This document shows, piece after piece, positions 46,701-59,495 of a stretch of 64,000 bases of DNA. The notes under the pieces are model-generated. The model ran no database searches. It worked only from the letters and a program-made list of their open reading frames with translations, and was not told the origin of the DNA. The stretch's first letter is position 1. Each line of letters opens with the position of its first letter. The stretch comes from Notospermus geniculatus (Eukaryota; Nemertea; Pilidiophora; Heteronemertea; Lineidae), in NCBI GenBank assembly GCA_002633025.1, contig NMRB01000215.1, forward strand, positions 222,252-286,251. The letters are read 5' to 3'. The position numbers and the translations under genes are program-made.

Positions 46701-49700
46701 GATGGTTCTTGTGTTTCTCCATCGTTGCCTTGATCAGTTTCTCCTGGAGGTACGGGAATGTATTCATCAGGTAAACGAAGACATGCTTCTGATACGACTC
46801 AGACACTGGCTTCTCCTCACTGTAAAACACAGCCACGGGGTCCGGGAATAACGTCAAGAACTCATTCAAACGAAATGCACTTAACATCCCGATGGCTTTA
46901 AGACGACTTTCATGTTTACGTTGTTCTTCCAGGACGTCCTTCTTCTTAGGATAATTCCGACGTTCGAACAAAGCAGCGGCGAGATTTTTCACACTTTCTG
47001 GGTCGTTCTTTATCGGTTCCACTTTCTCGTACAGGAAGTTCGGATCACAATCTGGGAGTACTGCTAATAGATTCTGAACCTGTTCCTCAAGTGGGATATC
47101 CAACTTGCGTTCTGTATTAGATGTTGCTTGTGAGGTGGGACCTGGTGCGGACTCGGGGACAGTTTCTCCCTGAATGAGAACATCCTCCTCCTCACTCTGT
47201 GACATACGCAAGAACTCCTCGGTCACAATCTGCACCCGATTTCTCTTGTCATGATGTCCCTCCAGATACGCGTAGATCTCATTCCTATCCTTATGAGGAA
47301 ACATCCGCGCCACCTCCAACATATCGCGATAAAGAGGGTCTTCGTCACCTTCCACGACTAGTGGCTGACTCGCCGTCCCTGCCTTCTCAACATTCCCTCC
47401 ATTCTTCAACTCATTCAACACGACATCGACACGATCACTCTCCCCACGATGCGCCTCCAACAACGTATAAATCTGAAACTGATCAACATCAGGAAACTTT
47501 TTCACGAGTTGATCAACGTCACGAAGAAACAAATCCTCAGCATTTTTCTTCTCGATTTCTTCTTGTTTATTCGTTCGCGCCCCAAGAGCCACGATTTCTG
47601 CTATGACTTTATTTACTCGTTCCGAGCGACTTTTGTGACTGCCAGCATATCTCTCTACCAATCCAAACACTTCATTAGGATCGATGTCCTTGACCTCACG
47701 GCCCTCAAGTCTCTTCAGCACAATCTGTGTTTCGGCCAAAACGTCCACGTCTTCCTCCCCCGTCGACGTACCTTCCGCAATGTTCTCCTCGGTGTCTACC
47801 TGCCCTCCAACATTCCCCGCACTCTCAACAGAAAAATTCCCCTCCAAAATTTCATTCATCACCACTTCAACTCGATTCTTGTCGTCTCTGTGTTCGTTCA
47901 GTTTATCGTATATGGCATCAACATTTGCGCTGCCAAAGACGTTGGCGATATTTTGTGCATCACGCTGTAATGACTCACATTTCACAAGTGACACATTTTT
48001 TGCAGCAGAATTCTCATACTTTGAATAATAGTTAGATGGCACGTGATTGGTGGACTCTGAACTAGGCCCAGTCCGGTTGGATGAGGACGCTGATGTGGGC
48101 GTCTCCTCTCCGGCAGTAACATCTGCATCAGCCTCATCATATGGGATGGCATCTGATACCACATGAGATCTACCCCACCTTTCATTTTCTTGCATCAGTT
48201 GCGTTGGCTGTTCAGCATTTTCAACATCTAATAGCACAGGCGTCCTTGCCACTTCCTCCATTCTTGCTTGAGGATTCAAACCATCCGCCTCCTCCTCCAA
48301 AGTGTCACCCACGACTTCCTGTGGAGGATCACCACCAGTTTCCAATTCATCAGAAACCATTTCAACCGTTTCCTCTGACTTCTCCCTCGGCACTAAACTG
48401 ATTTCATCCTGTCCTGAAGATTCATCACCCCCAAACTCATCTCCAACCTTTCCTGGCAAAAAGCTCTCACTAGAAATTACAGGGTCAACTTCAAATGTCT
48501 TCTTTTCAACATTACAACTAGAGATGGTATTCAAATGCATATCATTATGATTCTTGTCACGAAGAGATGTCACCTCATCTTGACTACTTGGACCAGACAT
48601 CTCATATTCTTGTGTACTACTAGTGTCAAACTCCTGAGTACTACCAGTATCATCAGAAAATCCTGTCACCTCAGGCCCAGCTGTGGTCAACTTTGGTGGC
48701 CAGTTTTTCCCCCTCCCCTTTAATGAATAATCCTCATCCTCCCTGTCATCCCCTTCAACACGATGACCCATATTCTGGTAATATTCAGGTGGACCCATTT
48801 TACCACGGCTACAGTGCCGTTTTCGCATTCTCATCCTCAACTTCTTCCGTTTCGGTCTTGAGATCTTACTCTGAGCATCATTCAAGTCTTTATCAGGTTC
48901 AAACACACCAAGATCATCATCATCAGATGACACCTTGTCTGTTACTTTATCAGATTCTACGGGCAGTTTAACAGATTTCTGGACGTCTCTTTGGACCAGA
49001 TTTGTTGGACATGGAGGTGGAATATCAATCTTTAACTTGGGTGCGACAGGTTGGTCATCATTTGCTGATACCGTGGGATTATCATCCTCTTTATCCACTA
49101 GAGGGAGCTTAGAGCCCTGCCGAGGCAAACCCGAGTCCAGCTTCGCCATTTCTTTTTCAAAGTAGTCATCGCGTAGCCAGTCAGGGCATTCCTCCAGCCA
49201 GTCGAGATCATTCGAGTTCTGTTTAGGAGCAGGTGGCTCTGTAAGACGATCTTTAGCTGTGTTGTCATGGTTTTTCAGATTTCGCAGATTTCCCTTGAAA
49301 ATGTCTGGTGAGAGAATATCACTGCTGGGGGTAGAGACAAGACGTTTGAGATCAGAGCCAACTGACTCCGTCCGTTGGAAGGCGCGGTTGACAAGAGATG
49401 CGAATGGATCCCTCGAGTCCTCGGGCATATCAACGACATTCTCACTAAGCTTGGGATCAGCGAGACAGTTCAGTTCCGATGCCGTTGAATCGACTCGTCG
49501 GAATGCTTTGAGGGCCAGTTCTTTGGCCGACTCAGCCTGGTTGAAAAATGCACGACTTTCTATATCATCCACAGGAGTTGCAACAGCACCCATAGATGGT
49601 GCATTCCAATCAGTGACTTCGTCCTCACTGTCACTCTTCAGAATGAAGCTGACACCTTTATTGCTACCATTGACACCATTTATATCATCATTGTTCATTT

Positions 49701-49839
49701 CCAGCGAGCCTGAAGAAGGATACCGCATCCGTTTCCGAGGAGATGGTCCATCATCCAGTGTGTTCGTGTCAAAAATGACCTCACCAGAACCATTGGTGAG
49801 GTCATTGCTGAGTAGGCGTTTTCGATTTTCATCCATCAT
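43764..49839 (-). CDS. RNF216-like: RNF216/TRIAD3-like RBR E3 ubiquitin ligase
   Basis: RBR ligases take ubiquitin from an E2 onto a RING2 cysteine and then onto substrate. Coding exons in transcript order: 49839-46653, 46206-46060, 45829-45394, 44994-44743, 44441-44302 and 43954-43764, with all phases agreeing and a predicted 1450 aa. Vertebrate RNF216 is about 870-920 aa, the extra length being N-terminal. Residues 1 to about 600 are polar and disordered. About 625-960 hold four or five helical CUE-like repeats. RING1 begins at about Cys1137 (ECQCCFDDE, GHLFCAECV), followed by an IBR (GCPFCSFA, RCQNPDCLKESC) and RING2 (CWKCKKRF, then EGCNKMTCSCGATMCYVC). By alignment with other RBRs the catalytic cysteine is the one in KMTC, about Cys1314. 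The tail is strongly acidic (DYEDEEEDMEEGEE...). The start at 49839 is the first ATG of a long open exon. ZFTRAF/ARIH-type RBRs are less likely, given the RNF216-specific GYDHF and the spacing. Confidence 0.9.
44158..44225. repeat. Hairpin repeat, CTCCCACAGCAGGG family
   Basis: CATCCTCCCACAGCAGGGG and CCCTGCTGTGGGAGGATG form a near-perfect stem with a short loop holding GACCAAAG. It is the cleanest member of the family, lying in the last intron of the RNF216-like gene. Confidence 0.75.
44468..44575. repeat. Dispersed repeat, 'TTGGCTCTCTATGGGCAA' family
   Basis: TGCTGCTCCACCGAGAG followed by TTTCTCATGCAAGTTGGCTC and TCTATGGGCAACTCAACC, matching 35805-36075 and its duplicate. It lies in an RNF216-like intron. 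Confidence 0.55.
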
Positions 49840-50832
49840 GGAAATTGCATCAGGGGAACATCAACTGAAATGAGAATGTAACAAAAATTTTGACTCCGGC
49901 TTTTAGACAGGATTCGACAGCAGTTGTTAGTGTCAGCTGGCTTCCTCATGTGCAATACAATGCAACAGCAAGCTGCCCAAATGACATCTGTGAGACGAGA
50001 GAGTGATACACCAGTTACATCGTGTTTGTCTGAGCCTGCTTTTGTCCCGTCTTTCCTTTCGGCTTGTTGTCACTCTGCAGGCCTAGGCCTAGGCCTAAAC
50101 AAGTCAAGTCCAGTTGTCATCAATTTTTGTCTTTTTCTGGTGTAAAAATGAAACTGAAACCCCATCCAGGTGGCGGTAGCCCTCGGAATAGCCTATGCTG
50201 TCTGTCTGTGGCTGGGAGGCTTAGCTTATGCTGCCCAGCCTACCCAGGTTGCATGAGAGCTTGGTCTCAGTCAGAGGGGTAGGCCTAGGACAGTCTCGTC
50301 CAGGATGTTATGAGAGTGTGGTGGTAATGAATGTTAAAATATCGCCTGAAGATGGCATTTCAATTGCTCAGTTTGAACCGATGTCAATATCAAAACTGTG
50401 AACACGCGTATTCGTGTTAGTTCGTCCACGTGCAGAAGATGGCGCTGCGATCCCCATAGCGAACTGAGCGCCTAAAACAATTGAGGCTCTCAAAAAAGTG
50501 AGCGCCTGCGGTGTTTAAAAGAAAAAGACAAGTCCTGCTCGTCTCCTCCTCTCCAAGCTCAGCAGCACCACTGGCACTGCACCAGCCATTCCCGTGAATG
50601 AAAAATGTCAACACACTCAGCACACCAGCAGCAGTAGCTACCGGTAGGCCTAGACTAGAGTAGGCGGCCTAGAGGCTATCGACAGATGTCAACCATGGAT
50701 CATCGACATGTCTGTCTGTGTCTCTCCCCNCCCCCCCCCCCCCCACTCCACTTACACAAATGTCATGAGATGAATGACAGCGATACGGCTGGCCATGAAA
50801 GGACATGATGAAGGAAAGATGCATGACCACTC
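49840..50832. promoter_or_regulatory. RNF216-like 5' flank with a CpG-rich patch
   Basis: It lies upstream (higher coordinates) of the RNF216-like start codon. At 50400-50520 CpG is dense (ACACGCGTATTCG, GGCGCTGCGATC, GAGCGCCTGCGG) and AAGATGGCGCTGCG resembles a YY1 site, making this the likeliest promoter. A poly-C tract with one N lies at 50726-50743. No coding exon is seen. Confidence 0.35.
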
Positions 50833-51600
50833 AAAACACGTCACGTGTTTATTGCGTGCATGGATGCACTGTACACTGCCACATCTTGACATGACCTGAT
50901 ATGATGGGCGGCGCTGTCAACAGGTCAAAAATCGGCAAGGAAAAGACAGCCAAACTCATAACACTGCTGTCTAAACACCTTATGGGATTCACCTACATGA
51001 TTCATAAACCGCCGGCATTCATCGCCCAGGGCTTCTTTTTCCTGATACATCACATAATTAATGCGAAATTTGTGCAAGCGCATGAACCATGATGATGATC
51101 ATTGCAACATGTTGTTTATGATCAATAACCACTGATAACTGGGTCATCACGGCGTGCTCCACACTGGCGACCTCCAAGCTGGGGACCCATTCAGGCGGTG
51201 CAGAGCAATGACGCCATTCGTACAGCAGGGTAGTTCCAACCCTTCCCGGTGGTGGCGCAATAGTCTCCCACCCATTTATAGCTGTCATTAGCAAATTCTC
51301 AGCTTTGTCAATTGCAGGAATTGTTTATGTCATTATCCATGCATTCCAGGATGTGCTGCTTTCAAAATATGTAGCTAGAAGTCTGCAGTTGTCACCACCG
51401 TCTTCACAACCAGCTTCCAACTCGCGCTTGGTTCAGAGGGAGGGTATGACCGTAAATGACCTGAGATTCTCAGGATGCCAGAATGATGGCTGCACTCCTC
51501 GCAGACAAGGGGAACATTCAACGACTCTTTCTTGGACATTTGATTCTAATTTGATGGACACAAGATACGAAGTATGACAGAAATATCATTCAGTAAAACA

Positions 51601-51606
51601 TTTATT
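51601..51606 (-). terminator. Candidate poly(A) signal for the distal POLH copy
   Basis: TTTATT on the plus strand, that is AATAAA on the gene strand, about 90 bases after the stop codon at 51694. The same signal is kept in the other copy. Confidence 0.55.
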
Positions 51607-51693
51607 ATCAGAAATTCATGTAAAATTGTTCATTCTACACATTTTTGAATACTGATCACAATGATTACGGGACCTTCTGTCCAGCAGAATCAT

Positions 51694-54600
51694 TTAACTT
51701 CTAAAGAAGTTATCTAACGTCCTGTTCTTCTTTGTTTTTTTACCCGACCCCTCACCAGTCCCACTCCTTTTTCTTTTAACAGACCCATCAAGATTAGGAA
51801 GTCGTGGAACTGATGGACCCTTGGACTGATTCTGCAGGTCCAGAGCAAAGTGATAATCATTATGCTCTGGCATCTCTGCAACTGGAATCACTTTACCACA
51901 TTTTGTGCATTTCATGTCGTCTGTAACCATGGTAACATCTGATGAATCCTCATCATCATCTATGACAACCACAGGCAATGAACTGCCCTTGGACACACCA
52001 CCCTGAGTCTCATATTTCCTGTTCACACCACCGGCGGACATTTCTGTGACTTGCGAGTTTGACATCGTTTCCTGAGACTGCTCAGCCTCATTGTCAGGTT
52101 TCACGAAAGATTTAACAATTTCAACATCCGACGAATCAACACTGCTTTCAGATTCAACACTATCACATTTTGAAAGCTTAAAAACCGAGCTTTTACCTTT
52201 GGTGAAGAACTTATTCAACCCTTTACTCCTTTCTTTCTCCTCTCGAACTTTCCGCCGGTTAAACTCACGAATTTCCAACTGAATGTCCCAAGGCAAACTG
52301 TCAAACACACCCATGTCTATTTCATCGACGGAGTAAGCACTCTGAATCGAGTCATTTGAACTTTCATCTGCGCTCAAATTCACAACAGAAGCAGGTGATT
52401 TCTGCATGGAATCCATCACACTGTTTGACTCCTGTCGTGTGCCCCGAGATGGAGGAAAGTCACAGCTTACAATGGTGTCAGCTTGATTGCTGTTGACAGT
52501 TCCTTTGCTACAGACTGGTTTCAACGTATTGCAGTTTGAATCTATGTCTGAACTTGAGACCCCCGATGAAGTTCTCCTAGGACCCTGCTTACTGCTTGTT
52601 ACTGTGTAACAGTCATCACAATCTTCAGCAGCGTCAACATCTGCGTCCTCTAACCTCAAGACACCCGTCCTGGAATGATTATCAGATTTAGAGTTCTTTT
52701 TTCTCTTCTCTTTCGCCATATATGCATCAAAGAATGATTTTGACTTCTTAGGACTGTTTGATGTCAGGTTTACAAATTGATTACCACTGCGGGAACCAGA
52801 GTCTGCAACATTCACCTCAGCAACTGTTGTCATCGTTGATGCTGCAGTTGAGGCATTCGATGTTGATGGGGAAGGTTCAACAGCATCTGATGTACCGGCA
52901 GCGTTAGAGATTTCTGTTAACCTCTTGGAACTAGCACCTGTTTTTACCACAGAAACAGAAGTTTCCATTGAAAGAGGTGAATGTAATGAAAATCCCTGCC
53001 GTTTCGTCTCAGGACTAGATAAACAATCTCCATCATTTTCCACTGAAAGTCCAGCCTTCCGTGACATGAAAGTGGCAAAAAATGACTTGGATTTTCCTGC
53101 CTTTCCTCTCTTTGGCACCACCATGTTTGAATCGTCTATGTCATCACGTGACTGGTCAGATTTCTCTGTCACAGATGTCTCCTGATCAGATCCTTTGGAA
53201 GGAATTTCAGAATTGTCTCTCAGGGTAACCACTGAATCCTGCTGAATGTCCGATGCAGGTGTTTCTTTCGCTTGGCTGAACAGACTAACCAGAGTTCCCT
53301 TCTTCGCTGGAGAAGGAGATGATTTGGTGAATGATACACTGATGTTTGAGTTCTGCGACATGAAACTTGTGATGTTGGCGTTTCCCACATCAAGTGCGTC
53401 TTGAAATTTCCCTGCAGACAATCCGAGGCATATGATGGCTGGTGACCTGCAAGAAAGATTAGGGTAAGATATCACGACAAGGCCTCATTTGCTTGTTAAT
53501 GGCCACTGAAGTTCATTTTTAAGGGTTTGATCAAATAGTATCATCTTCTCAGTTATTGCTAAGGACCTACCATGAGAGCTGGTGAGATGGAGCAGTGTTA
53601 AACTTCTGCAGCAGTAGGTAAGCATCACCGGCAATCTTCTTACCACTGTATGAGGACAGAGCACAAGACCTGGAGGCAGCGATGGGGTAGGGGTCAGCCA
53701 GGTACCGAATGCTGACAGTCACGTGTTTGGCAACTCGGCAGTTCTGGAATGGAAACAATCAAATACTCATATGTCCCATACACATTAAAACTAAACAAGG
53801 AAAATGAGAGGAGTCGATCATGAGCGGAAAAGATAGATGCAACCCTTACATCAAGCTTATCTTTAGTCAGCCTCTCCTCCAGTTCCTCGCAGAGCTCCCC
53901 AAGCCAGTGCTTCACCTTGTCCTTTGTGTCCAAACAATTCTTGCCACGGAAATTCTTACTACATCCGATGGATTTGGGAAGCTGTCGGGCAGAGACTGGG
54001 TCATGTTCGATCCCTCGGCAAACATCATACAACCAGGAGCTGAAAATATCGTCAAGAAAAATAACTTAGGAATGTCTTACTGTCGAACATGAATGACACA
54101 TGAGGAGGCCACATTGATCCGAGACTCTAACAGACAGATATTTTTTGCCATTTTGTGCATTCCTTCCCTTACTTACCCTGTTTTTTCACCAAACATTTGC
54201 TGTAACTGTTGTCCTGAATACTGACGAAGGTCATCCATGTATTCAACCCCCAACTGTTCGACCAAACTAGCACCAAGTTTACCTCCTAAATGCCGACTGA
54301 AGCAGAAGAATACAAGCAAGTACAAAACAGAGAAGAACCATAGACTGAAGGACTGTCGTGTATTCTAACATAAAACATATGAATACTGAAATATCTTACA
54401 TAGAATCACTGGTATTACCACTTCTCTTGAGGCCTTTCAACCACGTTCATTTATATTAGAGTGCACCTTATGAACTTCTGCCATCATAAGTGTGAAAATC
54501 TTACATTTTCTTGACAGGCAGGCTTTGGAAGAGTCTCTGGACTGAAGGCTGAGGCAGGATGGTCTGGCGATTTGGCTTGTGAAGCCCACAGGCCAACTTA

Positions 54601-54954
54601 GACAACATCTGAAATGGCATAACGCAGGACACACTGAACCACTTTTGTCATAAAACATCTGTCAGCCACAACAATTTTATCTTGACTTACAAGACTTGTG
54701 GCCAGGTAGCCTTTGTTTTGCCGTTCTCTGTAACATTGTATATACCAGTACCGTAGGCCTAGCTTCATCAGTAGCCAACCTTACCTTGTTGTGAGCAATA
54801 CCAGCAGAGCATCGGAAACCTGTCTCAGTGAAGACGGCCTCTCTCATCTCCTCCACGATCACAGCAGCCACAGCCAGCCTCCGCTCATGGTAAGTCACCT
54901 CACTGTTCTCATAAAGGTTCCCCAACCAACTTTTCAAACCAGCTGCACGTTGTT
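51694..54954 (-). CDS. POLH (partial copy): Extra, 5'-less copy of DNA polymerase eta exons 4-9
   Basis: Exons in transcript order: 54954-54785, 54608-54505, 54296-54177, 54039-53850, 53743-53571 and 53446-51694. Each has the same length, phase and splice sites as in the neighbouring full gene, except the last exon, which is nine bases shorter but in frame. They encode the thumb and little-finger part of the polymerase (HNKMLSKLACGLHKPNRQT, GGKLGASLVEQLG, CRGIEHDPVSARQLPKSIGC) and the full tail with UBZ and PIP-like motif. Exons 4-8 are almost unchanged at protein level (I see one Val/Ile difference in exon 6). The final exon carries many substitutions in its disordered middle but no stop. 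No copies of exons 1-3 or of a promoter accompany it. It could serve as alternative 3' exons of POLH, be a non-functional fragment, or be the second haplotype misplaced in tandem. Confidence 0.85.
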
Positions 54955-55129
54955 CTGAATCAAAGAAAATGAAGCCCAGTATCAACCCATTGTAAGCTAT
55001 TGAACATCTAGTCACAACTATGGCAATAGATCATAGGTATTTCATAAACTATCAGAGCTGTCTCCTTGCTTGCATTTGAGACATAAGACATGGTAAGACA
55101 TCCTGAGGTAATTGGTGTTGTTGACACTC

Positions 55130-58100
55130 ACTCAAAACACGTCACGTGTTTATTGCGTGCATCGATGCACTGTACACTGCCACATCTTGACATGACCTGA
55201 TATGATATTGATGGGCGGCGCTGTCAACAGGTCAAAAATCGGCAAGGAAAAGACAGCCAAACTCATAACACTGCTGTCTAAACACCTTATGGGATTCACC
55301 TACATGATTCATAAACCGCCGGCATTCATCGACCAGGGCTTCTTTTTCCTGATACATCACATAATTAATGTGAAATTTGTGCAAGCGCATGAGCCATGAT
55401 GATGATCATTGCAACATGTTGTTTATGATCAATAACTGGGTCATCACGGCGTGCTCCACACTGGCGACCTCCAAGCTGGGGACCCATTTAGGCGGTGCAG
55501 AGCAATGACGCCATTCGTACAGCAGGGTAGTTCCAACCCTTCCCGGTGGTGGCGCAATAGTCTTCCACCCATTTATAGCTGTCATTAGCAAATTCTCAGC
55601 TTTGTCAATTGCAGGAATTGTTTATGTCATTATCCATGCATTCCAGGATGTGCTGCTTTCAAAATATGTAGCTAGAAGTCTGCAGTTGTCACCACCAGAA
55701 TGGCATCCTCGCACCGTCTTCACAACCAGCTCCCAACTCGCGCTTGGTTCAGAGGGAGGGTATGACCGTAAATGACCTGAGATTCTTAGGATGCCAGAAT
55801 GATGGCTGCACTCCTCGCAGACAAGGGGAACATTCAACGACTCTTTCTTGGACATTTGATTATAATTTGATGGACGCAAGACACGAAGTATGACAGAAAT
55901 ATCATTCAGTAAAACATTTATTATCAGAAATTCATAAATCGTTCATTCTACACATTTTTTAATACTGATCACAATGATTAAGGGACCTTCTATCCAGCAG
56001 AATCATTTAACTTCTAAAGAAGTTATCTAACGTCCTATTCTTCTTTGTTTTTTTACCCGACCCCTCACCAGTCCCACTCCTTTTTCTTTTAACAGACCCA
56101 TCAAGATTAGGAAGTCGTGGAACTGATGGACCCTGAGACTGATTCTGCAGGTCCAGAGCAAAGTGATAATCATTATGCTCCGGCATTTCTGCAACTGGAA
56201 TCACTTTACCACATTTTGTACATTTCATGTCATCTGTCACCATGGTAACATCTGATGAATCCTCATCATCATCTATGACAACCACAGGCAATGAACTGCC
56301 CTTGGACACGCCACCCTGAGTCTCATATTTCCTGTTCACACCACCGGCGGACATTTCTGTGACCTGCGAGTTTGACATCGTTTCCTGAGACCGCTCAGCC
56401 TCATTGTCAGGTTTCACAAAAGATTTAACTATTTCAACATCAGAAGAATCAACACTGCTTTCAGATTCAACACTATCACATTTTGAAAGCTTAAAAACCG
56501 AGCTTTTACCTTTGGTGAAGAACTTATTCAACCCTTTACTCCTTTCTTTCTCCTCTCGAACTTTCCTCCGGTTAAACTCACGAATTTCCAACTGAATGTC
56601 CCAAGGCAAACTGTCAAACACACCCATGTCTATTTCGTCGACGGAGTAAGCACTCTGAATCGAGTCATTTGAACTTTCATCTGCGCTCAAATTCACAACA
56701 GAAGCAGGTGATTTCTGCATGGAATCCATCACACTGTTTGACTCCTGTCGTGTGCCCCGAGATGGAGGAAAGTCGCAGTTTACAATTGTGCCAGCTTGAT
56801 TGCTGGTGACAGTTCCTTTGCTACAGACTGGTTTCAACGTATTGCAGTTTGAATCTATGCCTGAATTTGAGACCCCCGATGAAGTTCTCCTAGGACCCTG
56901 CTTACTGCTTGTTACTGTGTAACAGTCATCACAATCTTCAGCAGCGTCAACATCTGCGTCCTCTAACCTCACGACACCCATCCTGGAACGATTATCAGAT
57001 TTAGAGTTTTTTCTCTTCTCTTTCGCCATATATGCATCAAAGAATGATTTTGACTTCTTAGGACTGTTTGATGTCAGGTTTACAATCTGATTACCACTGC
57101 AGGAACCAGAGTCTGCAACATTCACTTCAGCAACTGTTGTCATCGTTGATGCTGCAGTTGAGGCATTCGATGTTGATGGGGAAGGTTCAACAGCATCTGA
57201 TGTACCGGCAGCGTTAGAGATTTCTGTTAACCTCTTGGAATTAGCACCTGTTTTTATCACAGAAACAGAAGTTTCCATTGTGAGAGGTGAATGTAATGAA
57301 GATCCCTGCCGTTTCGTCTCAGGACTAGATAAAGAATCGCCATTATTTTCCAGTGAAAGTCCAGCCTTCCGTGACATGAAAGTGGCAAAAAATGACTTGG
57401 ATTTTCCTGCCTTTTCTCTCTTTGGCACCACCATGTTTGAATCGTCTTTGTCATCATGTGACTGGTCAGACTTCTCCGTCACAGACACCGTCTCCTGCGC
57501 AGATCCTTTGGAAATAATTTCAGAATTGTCTCTCAGGATAACCACTGAATCCTGCTGAACGTCCGATGCAGGCGTTTCTTTCGCTTGGCTGAACAGACTA
57601 ACCAGAGTTCCCCTAGCTTCCTTCTTAACTGGAGAAGGAGAGGATTTGGTGAATGATACACTGATGTTTGGTTTCTGTGACATGAAACTTGTGATGTTGG
57701 CGTTGCCCACGTCAAGTGCGTCTTGAAATTTCCCTGCAGACAATCCGAGGCATATGATGGCTGGTGACCTGCAAGAAAGATTAGGGTAAGATATCACGAC
57801 ATGGCCTCATTTGCTTGTTAATGGCCACTGAAGTTCATTTTTAAGGGTTTGATCAAATAGTATCATCTTCTCAGTTATTGCTAAGGACCTACCATGAGAG
57901 CTGGTGAGATGGAGCAGTGTTAAACTTCTGGAGCAGTAGGTAAGCATCACCGGCAATCTTCTTACCACTGTATGAGGACAGAGCACAAGACCTGGAGGCA
58001 GCGATGGGGTAGGGGTCAGCCAGGTAGCGAATGCTGACAGTCACGTGTTTGGCAACTCGGCAGTTCTGGAATGGAAACAATCAAATACTCATATGTCCCA

Positions 58101-59495
58101 TACACATTAAAACTAAACAAGGAAAATGAGAGGAGGCGATCATGAGCGGAAAAGACAGATGCAACCCTTACATCAAGCTTATCTTTCGTCAGCCTCTCCT
58201 CCAGTTCCTCGCAGAGCTCCCCAAGCCAGTGTTTCACCTTGTCCTTCGTGTCCAAACAATTCTTGCCACGGAAATTCTTACTACATCCGATGGATTTGGG
58301 AAGCTGTCGGGCGGAGACTGGGTCATGCTCGATCCCTCGGCAAACATCATACAACCAGGAGCTAAAAATATCATCAAGAAAAATAACTCAGGTCTTACTG
58401 TTGAACATGAATGACACATGAGGAGGCCACACTGATCCGAGACTCTAACAGACAGCAATTTCTTGCCATTTCGTGCATTCCTTCCATAACTTACCCTGTT
58501 TTTTCACCAAACATTTGCTGTAACTGTTGTCCCGAATACTGACGAAGGTCATCCATGTATTCAATGCCCAACTGTTCGACCAAACTAGCACCAAGTTTAC
58601 CTCCTAAATGCCGACTGAAGCAGAAGAATACAAGCAAGTACAAAACAGAGAAGAACCATAGACTGAAGGACTGTCGTGTATTCTAACATAAAACATATGA
58701 ATACTGAAATATCTTACATAGAATCACTGGTATTACCACTTCTCTTGAGGCCTTTCAACCACGTTCATTTATATTAGAGTGCACCTTATGAACTTCTGCC
58801 ATCATAAGTGTGAAAATCTTACATTTTCTTGACAGGCAGGCTTTGGAAGAGTCTCTGGACTGAAGGCTGAGGCAGGATGGTCTGGCGATTTGGCTTGTGA
58901 AGCCCACAGGCCAACTTAGACAACATCTGAAATGGCATAACGCAGGACACACTGAACCACTTTTGTCATAAAACATCTGTCAGCCACAACAATTTTAACA
59001 ACTGGACTTACAAGACTTGTGGCCAGCTGCCAGGTAGCCTTTGTTTTGCCATTCTCTGTAACACTGTATATACCGTAGGCCTAGCTTGTTTTGCCATTCT
59101 CTGTAACACTGTATATACCGTAGGCCTAGCTTCATCAGTAGCCAACCTTACCTTGTTGTGAGCAATACCAGCAGAGCATCGGAAACCTGTCTCCGTGAAG
59201 ACGGCCTCCCTCATCTCCTCCACGATCACAGCAGCCACAGCCAGCCTCCGCTCATGGTAAGTCACCTCACTGTTCTCATAAAGGTTGCCCAACCAACTTT
59301 TCAAACCTGCTGCACGTTGTTCTGAATCAAAGAAAATGAAGCCCAGTATCAACCCATTGTAAGCTATTGAACATCTAGTCACAACTATGGCAATAGATCA
59401 TAGGTATTTCATAAACCATCAGAGCTGTCTCCTTGCTTGCATTTGAGACATAAGACATGGTAAGACATCCTGAGGTAATTGGTGTTGTTGACACT
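55130..59495 (-). repeat. POLH 3'-half tandem duplication, copy 2 (proximal)
   Basis: It is collinear with 50833-55129, including the CACGTCACGTGTTT start and the ATCACGGCGTGCTCC... flank. It has small indels, such as a 22-bp insertion at about 55697 and a 50-bp tandem repeat at about 59041-59115 in intron 4. It is directly joined to POLH exons 1-3. Confidence 0.92.
55917..55922 (-). terminator. Candidate POLH poly(A) signal
   Basis: AATAAA on the gene strand, about 85 bases beyond the stop codon at 56007. Confidence 0.55.

Larger units (their letters stand above)
50833..55129 (-). repeat. POLH 3'-half tandem duplication, copy 1 (distal)
   Basis: It begins CTCAAAACACGTCACGTGTT and ends GGTGTTGTTGACACTCACT, after which the same start recurs at about 55130. 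The 4.3 kb unit includes about 0.8 kb of downstream flank, POLH exons 4-9 and part of intron 3. The junction shows a short ACTC overlap and there is no gap. Confidence 0.92.

Noticed and set aside
47199-49873. Several plus-strand open frames opposite the RNF216-like first exon
   Set aside because: They are antisense shadows of a long coding exon with an unmistakable protein on the minus strand.
50901-51092. About 63-residue open frame after POLH, conserved at 55202-55399
   Set aside because: It is conserved only because it lies in the recent duplication, the protein differences I noticed between copies are both amino-acid changing, and it matches no family.
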